Shown piece by piece: positions 17,327-26,507 of a stretch of DNA of 64,000 bases. Made by a program: the position numbers and the translations under genes. The DNA is from Oscillospiraceae bacterium (GTDB taxonomy: Bacteria > Bacillota > Clostridia > Oscillospirales > CAG-272): the NCBI GenBank assembly GCA_015064585.1, contig SVRY01000008.1, positions 1 through 64,000 of the forward strand, in the 5' to 3' direction. The notes below the pieces were generated by a model that saw nothing but the letters and a program-made list of their open reading frames with translations, did no database searches and had not been told where the DNA came from. Position 1 is the stretch's first letter; every line of letters begins with the position of its first letter.

Positions 17327-19247
17327 TTTATATTTGTCCTTATCGTTACTCTTGTCCCATCGGTCATACCAGAAGCGATCATTTTTCCGTCACAAAAAAC
17401 CTGCCAACCATCGCGTTCAACCTTGATATCAAAACAGGCGCCGCAAATACGAAGGGAATGCAGATAGAGATGGGGAAAGGCAGACGGCAAATGCGGCACA
17501 AAAGAAAAGCTGTCAAGACTTTCGGGTATAATACCGAACAGCCCTTCGGTGATCACGCGGACAAACAGTGCGCTTTCTCCCGAAAGATGCCGTTTTCCCC
17601 CCTCGGGATATGCCTCCACCGCATAGGGAACGCGGTCGCAAAGCAGGCGTTTACGGCAATACCGAAGCAGGGGTTCTGTCATTTTTTCACCCTCACCCGC
17701 CAAAAATGCGCATTTCATGCCGTATAGCGTGGAGCGATCCCAAATGGTATCGGAAGAATTCTCTGCGCTTTTTTCACAGGTCAGCATACCCTGCTCCGTC
17801 CACAGATAGGGAGACAGCATGGCATCCACGGTGTCTTTGGCTCTTTCCGAAATACCCATGCAAAGGGGCAGACAGATCCATGCCCGCAGTGTATCGATCC
17901 CCCGCGAATAACGGTAAGTAGCATATCCCTGCAGCGTTGCCCCAAAATAATTTTCAATCGCCTTTTTCAATTCCTCTGCACGGCTGCGGTAAAGGGCAGC
18001 TCCTTCGAAATCGTCAAGACTGTCTGCCAATTTGGCGGCATGGACAAGTCCGCCGTAACAAAGCGAAGAGGTGGACAAATTGGCATATCCGTCGGTGGGA
18101 AAACGTCCTTCCAGCTCATCGGTGTCCGAACAAATCACCCCTTCGGGGGATCTTTTTCTTTCACAGTATTCAGCGCACCAGCGAATGGCGGGATACAGTT
18201 CTTTGGCAACCGTACGATCGCCAAGATACAAGCAGAACAGCGAAGCGCCATAGAGATACATGGCGGCATCCCCGCGATCCCCCGCCCCTTCCCAAATATC
18301 CAGCCCCTCCGCGATAATAGAGCAAGGCAATTTGGTATACGCATCCGACATAAAAGGAATATACGAGCGGTAGGCATTGAGAGAAGCTTCTATGGCAACG
18401 GGATCACCTGTCATGGCAAAATGGGGACCCGCATATTCAATCTGGTCATTGCACCAGGTGGCGGCATAATACGCCCTGCCGCCGGGACTGTGAAACTTTC
18501 CCGAAAGCGTTTCAAAAATGCTTTCCCCCGCACGCAGTTTGGCAAATCGAGCCATGATATCCAGCTCTTTATTTTCGCAGTCAAGCACCAAGGAAGTGTC
18601 ACAAAGCTGTGCAATGCGCTCTCTTCTTGCCGCAAGTTCTTCCATGGCGTCGGGCAAAAGATGTTTTTGCCCCGCAATATCGGCAGAATAGAATATTGCA
18701 TAGGTTGTCTCTTCCCCCGCAGAAAGGCATATCATTTCGGGGGCAGTATGATTAATCCTTGCAATATATACACCCTTGGTCCCCCTGCCGTAGGCATGCA
18801 CAAAACCTGCTTGCCGAGACAGCGTTAACTCAACAGGTTTATTGCCGAAACTGTCACCAGCTCAATGCAACATCTGCTGTTTGACGCGGGGAAAAGGCAT
18901 CTTTTCACCCTAAAGCCCTGCTTTGTATCCGAAATTACCGTCAGTGTACCGTCAAAGATAAATTCTATGGGATATTCGGTAACGACACAGTCGTTCTTCA
19001 CAATTTGGGGGATATCATTTTGTGTAATCTTAACAAAATAGGTAGCATGGGTATTATTGGGAATGGTGCGCAGCGTAGGGTAATAGCACCACCTTGCAAG
19101 ATGCAGACTGCCATCTTCCCGTATACCGTAGGAAACAATATAGTCACTGTACAGTCCGCTCATTTCCACATCATCCAAGTGTATTTGACCGCTTTTTACC
19201 TTCCATACGATCTTATTATCCGATAAATTCCATATCTGTTCCGACAT
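17323..19247 (-). pseudogene. six-hairpin glycosidase-like gene split by a -1 frameshift
   Basis: Two frames belong to one gene. The first starts at ATG 19247 (after GAGGTGG) and stops at TAA 18825 after 140 residues of beta-sheet-like sequence. The second is open from 18861 to 17323 and continues with NKPVELTLSRQAGFVHAYGRG, then about 480 residues of alpha-helical repeats. Joining them within 18825-18861 gives a smooth ~640-residue protein (IELVTVSGNKPVEL). This fits a one-base deletion near 18840-18852. The C-terminal part (YYAATWCNDQIEYAGPHF; IAEGLDIWEGAGDRGDAAMYLYG; DTIWDRSTLYGM) resembles (alpha/alpha)6-toroid glycosidases, with an N-terminal beta-sandwich as in GH families of that clan; the exact family is not recognised. 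No slippery heptamer is seen. Alternatives are a sequencing error or re-initiation at GTG 18801. It heads the gatCAB operon and overlaps gatC. Confidence 0.75.
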
Positions 19248-19276
19248 AATGCCACCTCATTTCATACATTAAAAAA

Positions 19277-19305
19277 ATTGTACCACAGGGACGAAAAAAA
19301 GTCAA
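19277..19305 (-). promoter_or_regulatory. sigma-A promoter of the glycosidase-gatCAB operon
   Basis: Minus strand: TTGACT (19305-19300), 17-base spacer, TACAAT (19282-19277), 29 bases before ATG 19247. It is divergent from the infC promoter starting at 19325. Confidence 0.85.
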
Positions 19306-19324
19306 TAAAATTGTAAAAAACCTA

Positions 19325-19353
19325 TTGACAACGCTTTTGAAATGTGCTATGCT
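19325..19353 (+). promoter_or_regulatory. sigma-A promoter of infC-rpmI-rplT
   Basis: TTGACA (19325-19330), 17-base spacer, TATGCT (19348-19353). Transcription would start near 19360, giving a leader of about 150 bases before infC. Confidence 0.8.
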
Positions 19354-19509
19354 AATGCACGTGAAAAAGAAGAAGAGTTCTCTGCTCTCACCTGCGCACA
19401 ATCGGTGACGTACGGTTTGATATGATTTTCCCCGGCTTATGGCGGGAATTTTATGTGCGGAGAATTATTCTCGGCGCATTTTTTATTTTTCTACCGGGAG
19501 GGATAGGCA
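19354..19509 (+). promoter_or_regulatory. infC leader with attenuator (L20-leader type)
   Basis: The leader of infC-rpmI-rplT in Firmicutes binds ribosomal protein L20 and terminates transcription when L20 is in excess. Here the leader ends in a hairpin (arms 19454-19465 and 19467-19478, one mismatch and one G-U pair) followed by a T-rich tract (19479-19490), which is a typical attenuator directly before the GGGAGGG ribosome site (19496-19502). An upstream GC-rich hairpin region (19362-19400) could supply the antiterminator or L20 site. Assignment to the L20 family rests on position and terminator, not on a consensus match. Confidence 0.65.
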
Positions 19510-20058
19510 ATCATCAAGCAAAAAAATGCAAAAGAACACTACATCAATGAAGAGATCGTCCACGAGGCCGGTATCTCAGAAAAAACAGATGTACGTGTCA
19601 TCGGCTCCGACAACGAACAGATCGGCATCATTCCCCTGTCGCAGGCACTGGATATGGCATACGACAAGGATCTGGATCTGGTACTGATGGTAGCACAGGC
19701 AACACCTGCTGTCTGCCGCATCATGGACTACGGCAAGTTCTGCTTCGACCGGGACAAAAAAGAAAAAGAAAACAAGAAGAAACAGCAGAAGATCAACACC
19801 AAAGAAATTCAGTTGACCTGCAAGATCGATTCCAACGATTTCAACACCAAAGTAAATCAGGCTCGCCGCTTCCTCGCGGACGGCGATAAAGTAAAGGTAA
19901 TGGTTAAGTTCAAGGGCCGTCAGATGGCGCACCAGGATATCGGTGCTGCCCTGCTTGAGCGCTTTGCAGAAGCACTCACCGAATGCGGCGATATTGACAA
20001 GAAGCCGGTTCTGGAAGGCCGTAATCTGACCATGTTCTTTGCGCCTAGCAAAAAATGA
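19510..20058 (+). CDS. infC: translation initiation factor IF-3 (AUC start codon)
   Basis: 182 residues. An in-frame stop (19504-19506) is followed by ATC at 19510 and 19513, and the first in-frame ATG is at 19654, inside the conserved N-domain. The N-domain (HYINEEIV...VRVIGSDNEQIGIIPLSQAL) must be translated, and GGGAGGG lies seven bases before 19510, so the start is AUC. infC genes widely use AUU/AUC-type starts, which IF-3 itself discriminates against as autoregulation. The central linker is Lys-rich (DKKEKENKKKQQK) and the C-domain has VKVMVKFKGRQMAHQDIG. It binds the 30S subunit and proofreads initiation. A plain ATG-based prediction would truncate it by 48 residues. Confidence 0.95.
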   Translation: MIKQKNAKEHYINEEIVHEAGISEKTDVRVIGSDNEQIGIIPLSQALDMAYDKDLDLVLMVAQATPAVCRIMDYGKFCFDRDKKEKENKKKQQKINTKEIQLTCKIDSNDFNTKVNQARRFLADGDKVKVMVKFKGRQMAHQDIGAALLERFAEALTECGDIDKKPVLEGRNLTMFFAPSKK

Positions 20059-20083
20059 AGTAAAAACGAAAGGGGTTTCCACC

Positions 20084-20275
20084 ATGGCAATCAAAACTCA
20101 CAAGGCTTCCGCCAAGAGATTCACTACAACCAAGAGCGGCAAGGTTAAGCTTTCCCACACCTACCGCCGTCACAAGCTCGGCATCAAATCCGCAAAACGT
20201 AAGAGACAGCTTCGTAAGGCAGGCTATCTGAGCGAATCCATGTCTCCCGCAATCAGAACACTGATCCAGAAGTAA
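20084..20275 (+). CDS. rpmI: 50S ribosomal protein L35
   Basis: 63 residues, starting MAIKTHKASAKRF after AAAGGGG. Very basic, with SHTYRRHKLGIKSAKRKRQLRK. An upstream in-frame start at 20039 would overlap infC and adds no conserved residue. It is the standard partner between infC and rplT. Confidence 0.97.
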   Translation: MAIKTHKASAKRFTTTKSGKVKLSHTYRRHKLGIKSAKRKRQLRKAGYLSESMSPAIRTLIQK

Positions 20276-20310
20276 GATTTGAACCGAACGTAACATAGGA
20301 GGATAGAAAA

Positions 20311-20664
20311 ATGGCAAGAGTAAAAGGGGCAATGATGACCCGTAAAAGAAGAAATAAAGTTCTGAAGGCTGCAAAGGGTTACTGGGGCGCAAAGAGCAAG
20401 CACTTTAAGATGGCTAAGCAAGCTGTCATGAAGAGCGGTAACTACGCTTTCGCAGGCAGAAAGATGAAGAAGAGAGATTTCCGTTCTCTCTGGATCACCC
20501 GTATCTCCGCTCAGGCGAAGGTAAACGGCATCAACTATTCTCAGCTGATGTACGGTCTGAAGAAGGCCGGTATCGTTATGAACCGCAAGATGCTGGCTGA
20601 ACTTGCTGTTTCCGACAAGGAAGCATTCGCAGCAATCGTAGCACAGGCTAAGGCTGCTCTCTAA
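20311..20664 (+). CDS. rplT: 50S ribosomal protein L20
   Basis: 117 residues ([29 protein letters not shown] opening in part; [29 protein letters not shown]). A full-length L20, which binds 23S rRNA early in 50S assembly and represses its own operon through the infC leader. AGGAGGATAG precedes the ATG. Confidence 0.97.
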   Translation: MARVKGAMMTRKRRNKVLKAAKGYWGAKSKHFKMAKQAVMKSGNYAFAGRKMKKRDFRSLWITRISAQAKVNGINYSQLMYGLKKAGIVMNRKMLAELAVSDKEAFAAIVAQAKAAL

Positions 20665-20678
20665 TTTACCATAAACCG

Positions 20679-20705
20679 GGGCTGTTGCAGAATCTGCAAC
20701 AGCCC
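20679..20705 (+). terminator. hairpin after rplT
   Basis: Perfect 12-bp stem GGGCTGTTGCAG / CTGCAACAGCCC with loop AAT, 14 bases after the rplT stop. The T-tract is poor (TTGTTGGGTTAT), so it may terminate only partly and let some transcripts run into the methyltransferase gene. Confidence 0.7.
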
Positions 20706-20774
20706 TTGTTGGGTTATATAGAGTCCTTTATTTTATCGCAGCAAAGCACAAAAAAGAAAGAAACGAGCATAAAA

Positions 20775-21584
20775 ATGGAAGTAATCACAAGCAGAGCCAA
20801 CCCCAAAATACAGTTTGCCCTCTCGTTGCGAGATAAAAAAGCACGCAAAGAAAACGGTATGTTTTATTTTGAAGGCAAAAAACTGTTTATGGAAGCTATC
20901 GCAAAATCGGTTCCTTTGACATCTGTTTTTTGTACCGAAGATCACAAAGAAACGGTACAAAAAGCCCTTTGGGGAAAAGACACCTCGCTGTATATCGTAC
21001 CGGAAAGTGTCTACAATAAATTGACCGAGGAAAAAGCCCCAGAGGGAATCTTTTGTTTGGCAAAAACTATTGACAAATATCACAATTTCGCTACAATATA
21101 TATACCCGACGAAAAATCGGGTAAATTACCGCCCGCAAGATTAATGCTTTGCTCTTTACGTGATCCGGGCAACCTGGGCACAGTGCTTCGCTCTGCCGCC
21201 GCTTTTGGCTGCCGCGAGTTGATCCTTTCAAAGGATTGTGCCGACATTTACAATTCTAAAACGGTGCGTGCCTCCATGGGAATGCTGTTTGATCGGTATA
21301 TCACAGTAGTAGATGACCCTATCGGCACCATACGCGCTCTTGCGGCTTCGGGACAGACCGTTTTAGCGACCGCACTACACAGAGATTCCTTTTCTTTGTT
21401 TTCCGTTAAAGAACCCCATCGGGTATGCTTTGTCATCGGAAACGAGGGACAGGGATTATCCGATGAGATCATTCACGCCTGCCATGGCTCTGTGATCATA
21501 CCCATGATGGAGGGAACCGAATCGCTCAACGCATCCATTGCCGCATCAGTACTGCTGTATGAGCAATTCCGACATATGCAATAA
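20775..21584 (+). CDS. TrmH/SpoU-family RNA 2'-O-methyltransferase
   Basis: 269 residues from ATG 20775 (MEVITSRANPKIQFALSLRDKKAR), the normal beginning of this family; the ribosome site is weak. The N-terminal substrate-binding part is followed by the SPOUT knot motifs LCSLRDPGNLGTVLRSAAAFG, VCFVIGNEGQGLSDE and IPMMEGTESLNASIAASVLLYE. It methylates a ribose 2'-OH in rRNA or tRNA; Firmicutes homologs next to rplT are often annotated as 23S rRNA methylases (YsgA-like), but the target is not known from sequence. Confidence 0.92.
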   Translation: MEVITSRANPKIQFALSLRDKKARKENGMFYFEGKKLFMEAIAKSVPLTSVFCTEDHKETVQKALWGKDTSLYIVPESVYNKLTEEKAPEGIFCLAKTIDKYHNFATIYIPDEKSGKLPPARLMLCSLRDPGNLGTVLRSAAAFGCRELILSKDCADIYNSKTVRASMGMLFDRYITVVDDPIGTIRALAASGQTVLATALHRDSFSLFSVKEPHRVCFVIGNEGQGLSDEIIHACHGSVIIPMMEGTESLNASIAASVLLYEQFRHMQ

Positions 21585-21602
21585 TATAAAAAGGAGGGTA
21601 CC

Positions 21603-22856
21603 ATGCCCAAAATAAGCTCTCAAAACACTTTATACTGGCTATGGCTCAGCCTTGCCTTACAAGCGGGCAGTACTCTTGCCGAAACACTGCTTTCTCATTT
21701 CGGCAACGATCCCGAAGCAATTTATCATGCCACAGAAGCAGATTTAAACCAAATCGAAGCACTCAATTCCCGCAGTACGCAAAAGAAAGCTCTGCTTGAC
21801 AAAGACCTAACGCGTGCCCAAAAGATCCTTGCACGCTGCAACGATTGTCAAATCTTTTTGCTGTGCCCTTGTGATAAACAGTATCCCGAACGTCTTCGCC
21901 GTATTTCTCAAATGCCCCTTGTGCTATACTGCAAAGGGAACCTGCCCGACATTGATGCCCTTCCCTGCATTAGTGTAGTGGGTACCCGGCGTATTTCGGA
22001 TTATGGAAAGCGCATGACCTATGAGATCGCCTATGATCTTGCACGTGCAGGCGCTGTTGTTGTCAGCGGTTTGGCATCGGGTGTGGACGGCGTAGCGCAT
22101 CGCGGATGTTTAGATGCAGGCGGCTTTACCATCGCTGTTCTGGGATGCGGTATTGACATAACGTATCCCAAGGAACATATCGATCTCATGCTGGAAATCG
22201 AGCAAAAAGGTCTGGTCGTTTCCGAATATCCTCCCGGAACTCGCCCCTACCCCTCCAATTTTCCTCAGCGCAACCGCATTATCAGCGGTCTGTCTCTGGG
22301 GTGCGCCGTCATGGAAGCCGGCGAAAGCAGCGGCTCACTCATCACCGCAGATATTGCGCGTAAGCAAGGCAGAGATGTTTTTGCCCTGCCGGGTATGGTA
22401 GGTGAACAAAACAGCATCGGTACCAATCTTTTAATTCAAAACGGTGCCATTGCCATTACCAAAGCCGCAGACATCATTTCTGAATATGAGTTACTGTATC
22501 CGAAAAAACTCAATCCCTTGGCCATTACAACCTACCGTCCTCATTACCGCAACCATATGCCAAAGACATTGGGCAGGAAGACCACGCCTGAAAATAGTCT
22601 AAAACAGGCAAAAAACACTGCAAAGATGCCAAAAGAAGAAGCTTCCCCTAAAAGCGAAGCAGTTTCTATCCCCCCTTCCCTTCAAGGCACCCACGCAGAG
22701 ATTTATCGCGCCATTCTGAAAATGGGACAACCGAATCAGGATGAAATCATTGCCGCATGCGCCCTTGGCGCAAGCGAAACAATGGTTGCGCTGACCATAC
22801 TGGAAATTCAAGGGTATATCCGCTCACTGCCCGGTGGAAGATATACAATGATATAA
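21603..22856 (+). CDS. dprA: DNA-processing protein DprA
   Basis: 417 residues after AAGGAGGGTACC. The Rossmann-like DprA core is clear: ISVVGTRRISDYGKRM, SGLASGVDGVAHRGCLDAGG, VLGCGIDITYPKEH, SEYPPG, FPQRNRIISGLS, EAGESSGSLITADIA and FALPG. An N-terminal helical SAM-like part (residues 1-90) and a C-terminal winged-helix (about 355-417) flank it. A basic linker rich in Lys and Pro (about 315-350) joins core and tail. It loads RecA onto incoming single-stranded DNA during transformation. It is 45 bases upstream of topA, the usual Firmicutes order. Confidence 0.96.
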   Translation: MPKISSQNTLYWLWLSLALQAGSTLAETLLSHFGNDPEAIYHATEADLNQIEALNSRSTQKKALLDKDLTRAQKILARCNDCQIFLLCPCDKQYPERLRRISQMPLVLYCKGNLPDIDALPCISVVGTRRISDYGKRMTYEIAYDLARAGAVVVSGLASGVDGVAHRGCLDAGGFTIAVLGCGIDITYPKEHIDLMLEIEQKGLVVSEYPPGTRPYPSNFPQRNRIISGLSLGCAVMEAGESSGSLITADIARKQGRDVFALPGMVGEQNSIGTNLLIQNGAIAITKAADIISEYELLYPKKLNPLAITTYRPHYRNHMPKTLGRKTTPENSLKQAKNTAKMPKEEASPKSEAVSIPPSLQGTHAEIYRAILKMGQPNQDEIIAACALGASETMVALTILEIQGYIRSLPGGRYTMI

Positions 22857-22900
22857 TTTTTGGAAAGGAACGACCCCACCGGGTCTGAATATATACGATC

Positions 22901-25147
22901 ATGGCAAATCTGGTGATCATGGAATCCCCTACAAAAGCAAGCACCGTAAAAGGTTATTTGGGAAGCAACTATAAAGTAGTCGCTTCCAACGGTCATGTGC
23001 GCGATCTGCCTGTCAGCAGACTGGGCATTGACATTGAAAACGGATTTAAACCACACTATATTAACATTCGCAAAAAGGGCGATCTGATCAAAAAGCTGGT
23101 CAAAGATGCCAAAAGCGCCACCACCGTTTATCTGGCAACAGACCCTGACCGCGAAGGCGAAGCAATTTCCTGGCATTTGGCAAATGTTTTAGGCATTCCG
23201 CTGGAAAAGACCAAGCGCATCACCTTTAACGAAATCACTAAAACAGCCGTTAAAAAAGCAATCAAAAATCCCCGTCCCATCGACATGGATTTAGTCAATT
23301 CTCAGCAAGCAAGACGTTTGCTGGACCGCATTGTTGGCTATAAACTCAGCCCCTACCTATGGAAAACTGTTAAAAGCGGACTTTCCGCAGGGCGTGTACA
23401 AAGCGTTGCCACCCGTGCCATCGTAGATCGCGAAAAGGAGATTCAAAATTTCGTTTCCGAAGAATACTGGACCATCACCGCTATGCTGTCGGCCAACGGC
23501 GGCAAGCCTTTCAAAAGCCGTTTCTTCGGTATTGATAAAAAGATAGAACTAAAAAGCAAAGAAGAGACCGACAAAGTACTTTCCCATATCGAAGGAAAAC
23601 CTTTTACGGTACACTCTGTCAAAAAATCCGTCAAACAGCGCACCCCTGCGCCGCCTTTTACAACCTCTTCTCTGCAACAGGAAGCCAACAAAAAGCTGGG
23701 GTTCTCCTCCTCCAAGACTATGAAGATCGCCCAAGAGCTTTATGAAGGTATTTCCCTTGGTGCCCATGGAACAAACGGTTTGATAACCTATATGCGAACC
23801 GACTCCCTGCGCATTTCCGAAGAAGCGGCAGAAGCGGCAAAGCTGTATATCACTGAGCATTTCGGAGGCGAATACTACCCCAAAACCCCAAGAATCTATA
23901 AAACCAAGGCAGGCGCACAGGATGCCCATGAAGCCATTCGCCCCGCCAATTTGACCTATACCCCCATGCAGATCAAGGAGCATCTGACTTCGGATCAGTT
24001 TAAACTGTACAATCTCATTTGGAACTGTTTTCTTGCCAGTCAAATGGCATCCGCACAGTTTGATACCGTTTCCGCTGACATTGAATGCGGGGGCTACACC
24101 TTTAAATCCAGCGGCAGTACCCTGCGTTTCGCAGGCTATCTGTCGGTATTTGAGATCACTGATGAAAATGCCGACGAAAATGAATCCGCCTCCCTTCTTC
24201 CCGAACTAAATGTGGGACAGATTTTAAATAAAAAAGATATTCTGCCCGAACAACACTTTACCGAGCCTCCCGCCCGTTACAGTGAAGCCTCTTTGATCAA
24301 ATTCTTGGAGGAAAAAGGAATCGGCCGTCCCAGTACCTATGCCACCATTCTGACCACCATCACCCAACGCGGCTATGTCACAAAGGAAGGAAAGTCCCTG
24401 CACCCCACTGCACTGGGAAATGTCACCACCGAACTGATCAAGGAAAACTTCTCGAATATCGTAGACTACAGCTTCACAGCCGACATGGAAAAGAAGCTGG
24501 ACGACATTGAGCACGGAGATATCGATATGTATCAGATCCTTGCCGACTTCTATTCCGATTTTGAAAAAGATCTGAACAGCGCCATGGCAACTGCCGAGCG
24601 CCGCATTGTCAAAACCGAACCTGAGCTGACTGATATCCTATGTGAAAAATGCGGTGCGCAAATGGTGGTGAAGAGCGGACGTTTCGGAAAATTTGCCGCC
24701 TGCCCCAATTATCCCGATTGCAAGAACACCAAGCCCCTGGCAAAAGACGGAAAAAGCTTGAAAGAAAGTAAGCCTGTCATTACACTGGAAGGTGAAGTCT
24801 GCGAAAAATGCGGTGCGCAAATGGTGCAACGCCAAGGCAGATACGGCACTTTCCATGCCTGTGCCAACTATCCAAAATGTGATTTCACCCGTCAGATTCT
24901 GCAATCGATCGGTATCAATTGCCCCATCTGCCAAAAGCCTATCGTAACAAAACACGGCAAGAACAAAATGGTGTTCTACAGTTGCAGCGGCTATCCCGAC
25001 TGCTCCTTCTCCTCATGGGATATGCCCACCGAGAAGAAATGTCCCGACTGCGGCGAAATGCTATTCCGCAAAAAAGGCAAGAGTCTTTTGATCTGCCACA
25101 GAGAAAACTGCGGGTACAAACAGGAGATCCATGACGATGAAGCCTGA
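22901..25147 (+). CDS. topA: DNA topoisomerase I with four C-terminal zinc fingers
   Basis: 748 residues. TOPRIM domain at the start (VIMESPTKASTVKGYLG; ATDPDREGEAISWHL), active-site Tyr297 in LITYMRTDSLRIS, and the DAHEAIRPANL and GIGRPSTYATI motifs. The C-terminal part has four C4 zinc-binding units beginning CEKCGAQM, CEKCGAQM, CPICQKP and CPDCGEM. The first two are coded by nearly identical DNA (around 24642 and 24800), a recent-looking duplication or gene conversion. It relaxes negative supercoils. The 3' end overlaps trmFO by 17 bases. Confidence 0.97.
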   Translation: MANLVIMESPTKASTVKGYLGSNYKVVASNGHVRDLPVSRLGIDIENGFKPHYINIRKKGDLIKKLVKDAKSATTVYLATDPDREGEAISWHLANVLGIPLEKTKRITFNEITKTAVKKAIKNPRPIDMDLVNSQQARRLLDRIVGYKLSPYLWKTVKSGLSAGRVQSVATRAIVDREKEIQNFVSEEYWTITAMLSANGGKPFKSRFFGIDKKIELKSKEETDKVLSHIEGKPFTVHSVKKSVKQRTPAPPFTTSSLQQEANKKLGFSSSKTMKIAQELYEGISLGAHGTNGLITYMRTDSLRISEEAAEAAKLYITEHFGGEYYPKTPRIYKTKAGAQDAHEAIRPANLTYTPMQIKEHLTSDQFKLYNLIWNCFLASQMASAQFDTVSADIECGGYTFKSSGSTLRFAGYLSVFEITDENADENESASLLPELNVGQILNKKDILPEQHFTEPPARYSEASLIKFLEEKGIGRPSTYATILTTITQRGYVTKEGKSLHPTALGNVTTELIKENFSNIVDYSFTADMEKKLDDIEHGDIDMYQILADFYSDFEKDLNSAMATAERRIVKTEPELTDILCEKCGAQMVVKSGRFGKFAACPNYPDCKNTKPLAKDGKSLKESKPVITLEGEVCEKCGAQMVQRQGRYGTFHACANYPKCDFTRQILQSIGINCPICQKPIVTKHGKNKMVFYSCSGYPDCSFSSWDMPTEKKCPDCGEMLFRKKGKSLLICHRENCGYKQEIHDDEA

Positions 25148-26507
25148 GATCCATATTATCGGTGCGGGACTTGCGGGCTGTGAAGCGGCGTACCAAGCCT
25201 TAAAATTGGGTTGCCGCGTCACTTTACATGAAATGAAGCCCCACAAGCTCACTCCCGCCCATCACAACAAAAACGGCTTTGCCGAGCTTGTCTGTTCCAA
25301 TTCCCTGCGTTCCGATGCCATCGAAAATGCAGTAGGGCTGTTAAAAGCAGAAATGACCGAAATGGGCAGTTTGATCATGGAGGCGGCACGCGCCTGCCGT
25401 GTGCCCGCCGGTTCTGCCCTTGCTGTAGACCGCCATGCCTTTTCCGCATATATCACAAACAAATTAAAAAGCCATCCCAATTTGACCGTCATCGAAGAGG
25501 AAGTGTGTTCTCTGCCCGATAAAGGGATCACCGTAGTGGCAACAGGTCCTTTGACCTCAGACCCTTTGGCACAGTGGATTCGTGAAAACATCTCCGACTA
25601 CGAAGGACTATCCTTTTACGATGCCGCCGCTCCCATCGTGGATGCTGCCACTATCAACCGCGATAAGGTATTCGCCGCCTCGCGATACGGCAAAGGCGAG
25701 GCTTGCTATCTCAATTGTCCCCTGACCAAAGAGGAATACGATGCCTTTTATCAAGCTCTCATCACTGCAAAGACCGCCGAACTGCATTCTTTTGAAGAAG
25801 ATCTGACCGTCTTTGAAGGCTGTATGCCGGTGGAAGTCATGGCATCGCGCGGATATGACGTACTGCGCTACGGTCCCATGAAACCTGTGGGGCTTCCCCT
25901 GCCCGATACCGGCAAAGATGCGTTTGCCATCGTACAGCTACGAATGGAAAATCTGCAAGGCAGTATGTACAATTTGGTGGGCTTTCAAACCCATCTGACC
26001 TTTCCCGAGCAACAGCGAGTGTTCCGCATGATCCCGGGATTGGAAAATGCCGATTTTCTGCGCTACGGTGTGATGCACCGCAATACATTTCTCAATTCGC
26101 CCAAACTGCTCTCGGCATACTACAGCCTGAAAAATAGCCCCAACATCTTTTTCGCCGGACAAATGACAGGTGTGGAAGGCTATGTGGAATCGGCAGGGTC
26201 AGGGCTTGTGGCAGGCTGTAACGCTGCCCTTTTGGCCAAGGGCAAAGAACAAATTCTCTTCCCAGAGGAAACCGAGCTTGGTGCTATGGCGGCATTTGTG
26301 AACCGCGGCACCACAGGAAAATTCCAACCCATGAACGCCAATTTCGGTATTATCCGCCCCCTTGACAAAAAGGTAAAGGGCGGCAAAGCCGCACGCAATG
26401 CCGAGTATGCCCGTCGATCGCTTGCAGCGATCCAAAACATTGCCGCCGAATTATTCGGCAAAACCGACGAAACTACGGTGACTATCCATGAAACAGAACT
26501 ATCGTGA
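25131..26507 (+). CDS. trmFO: methylenetetrahydrofolate-tRNA-(uracil-5-)-methyltransferase
   Basis: 458 residues. The FAD dinucleotide motif is HIIGAGLAGCEAAYQ, followed by CSNSLRSD and AGQMTGVEGYVESA, which are characteristic of TrmFO (Gid). It makes m5U54 in the T-loop of tRNA using methylenetetrahydrofolate and FADH2. The start is ATG 25131 just after AGGAG; a second ATG at 25137 has better spacing and gives two fewer residues. The gene lies between topA and rnc with overlaps on both sides. Confidence 0.97.
   Translation: MTMKPEIHIIGAGLAGCEAAYQALKLGCRVTLHEMKPHKLTPAHHNKNGFAELVCSNSLRSDAIENAVGLLKAEMTEMGSLIMEAARACRVPAGSALAVDRHAFSAYITNKLKSHPNLTVIEEEVCSLPDKGITVVATGPLTSDPLAQWIRENISDYEGLSFYDAAAPIVDAATINRDKVFAASRYGKGEACYLNCPLTKEEYDAFYQALITAKTAELHSFEEDLTVFEGCMPVEVMASRGYDVLRYGPMKPVGLPLPDTGKDAFAIVQLRMENLQGSMYNLVGFQTHLTFPEQQRVFRMIPGLENADFLRYGVMHRNTFLNSPKLLSAYYSLKNSPNIFFAGQMTGVEGYVESAGSGLVAGCNAALLAKGKEQILFPEETELGAMAAFVNRGTTGKFQPMNANFGIIRPLDKKVKGGKAARNAEYARRSLAAIQNIAAELFGKTDETTVTIHETELS

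Noticed and set aside
18825-18864. Programmed -1 ribosomal frameshift in the glycosidase-like gene
   Set aside because: No slippery heptamer or downstream pseudoknot-like GC-rich stem is visible; a mutation or sequencing error is simpler.
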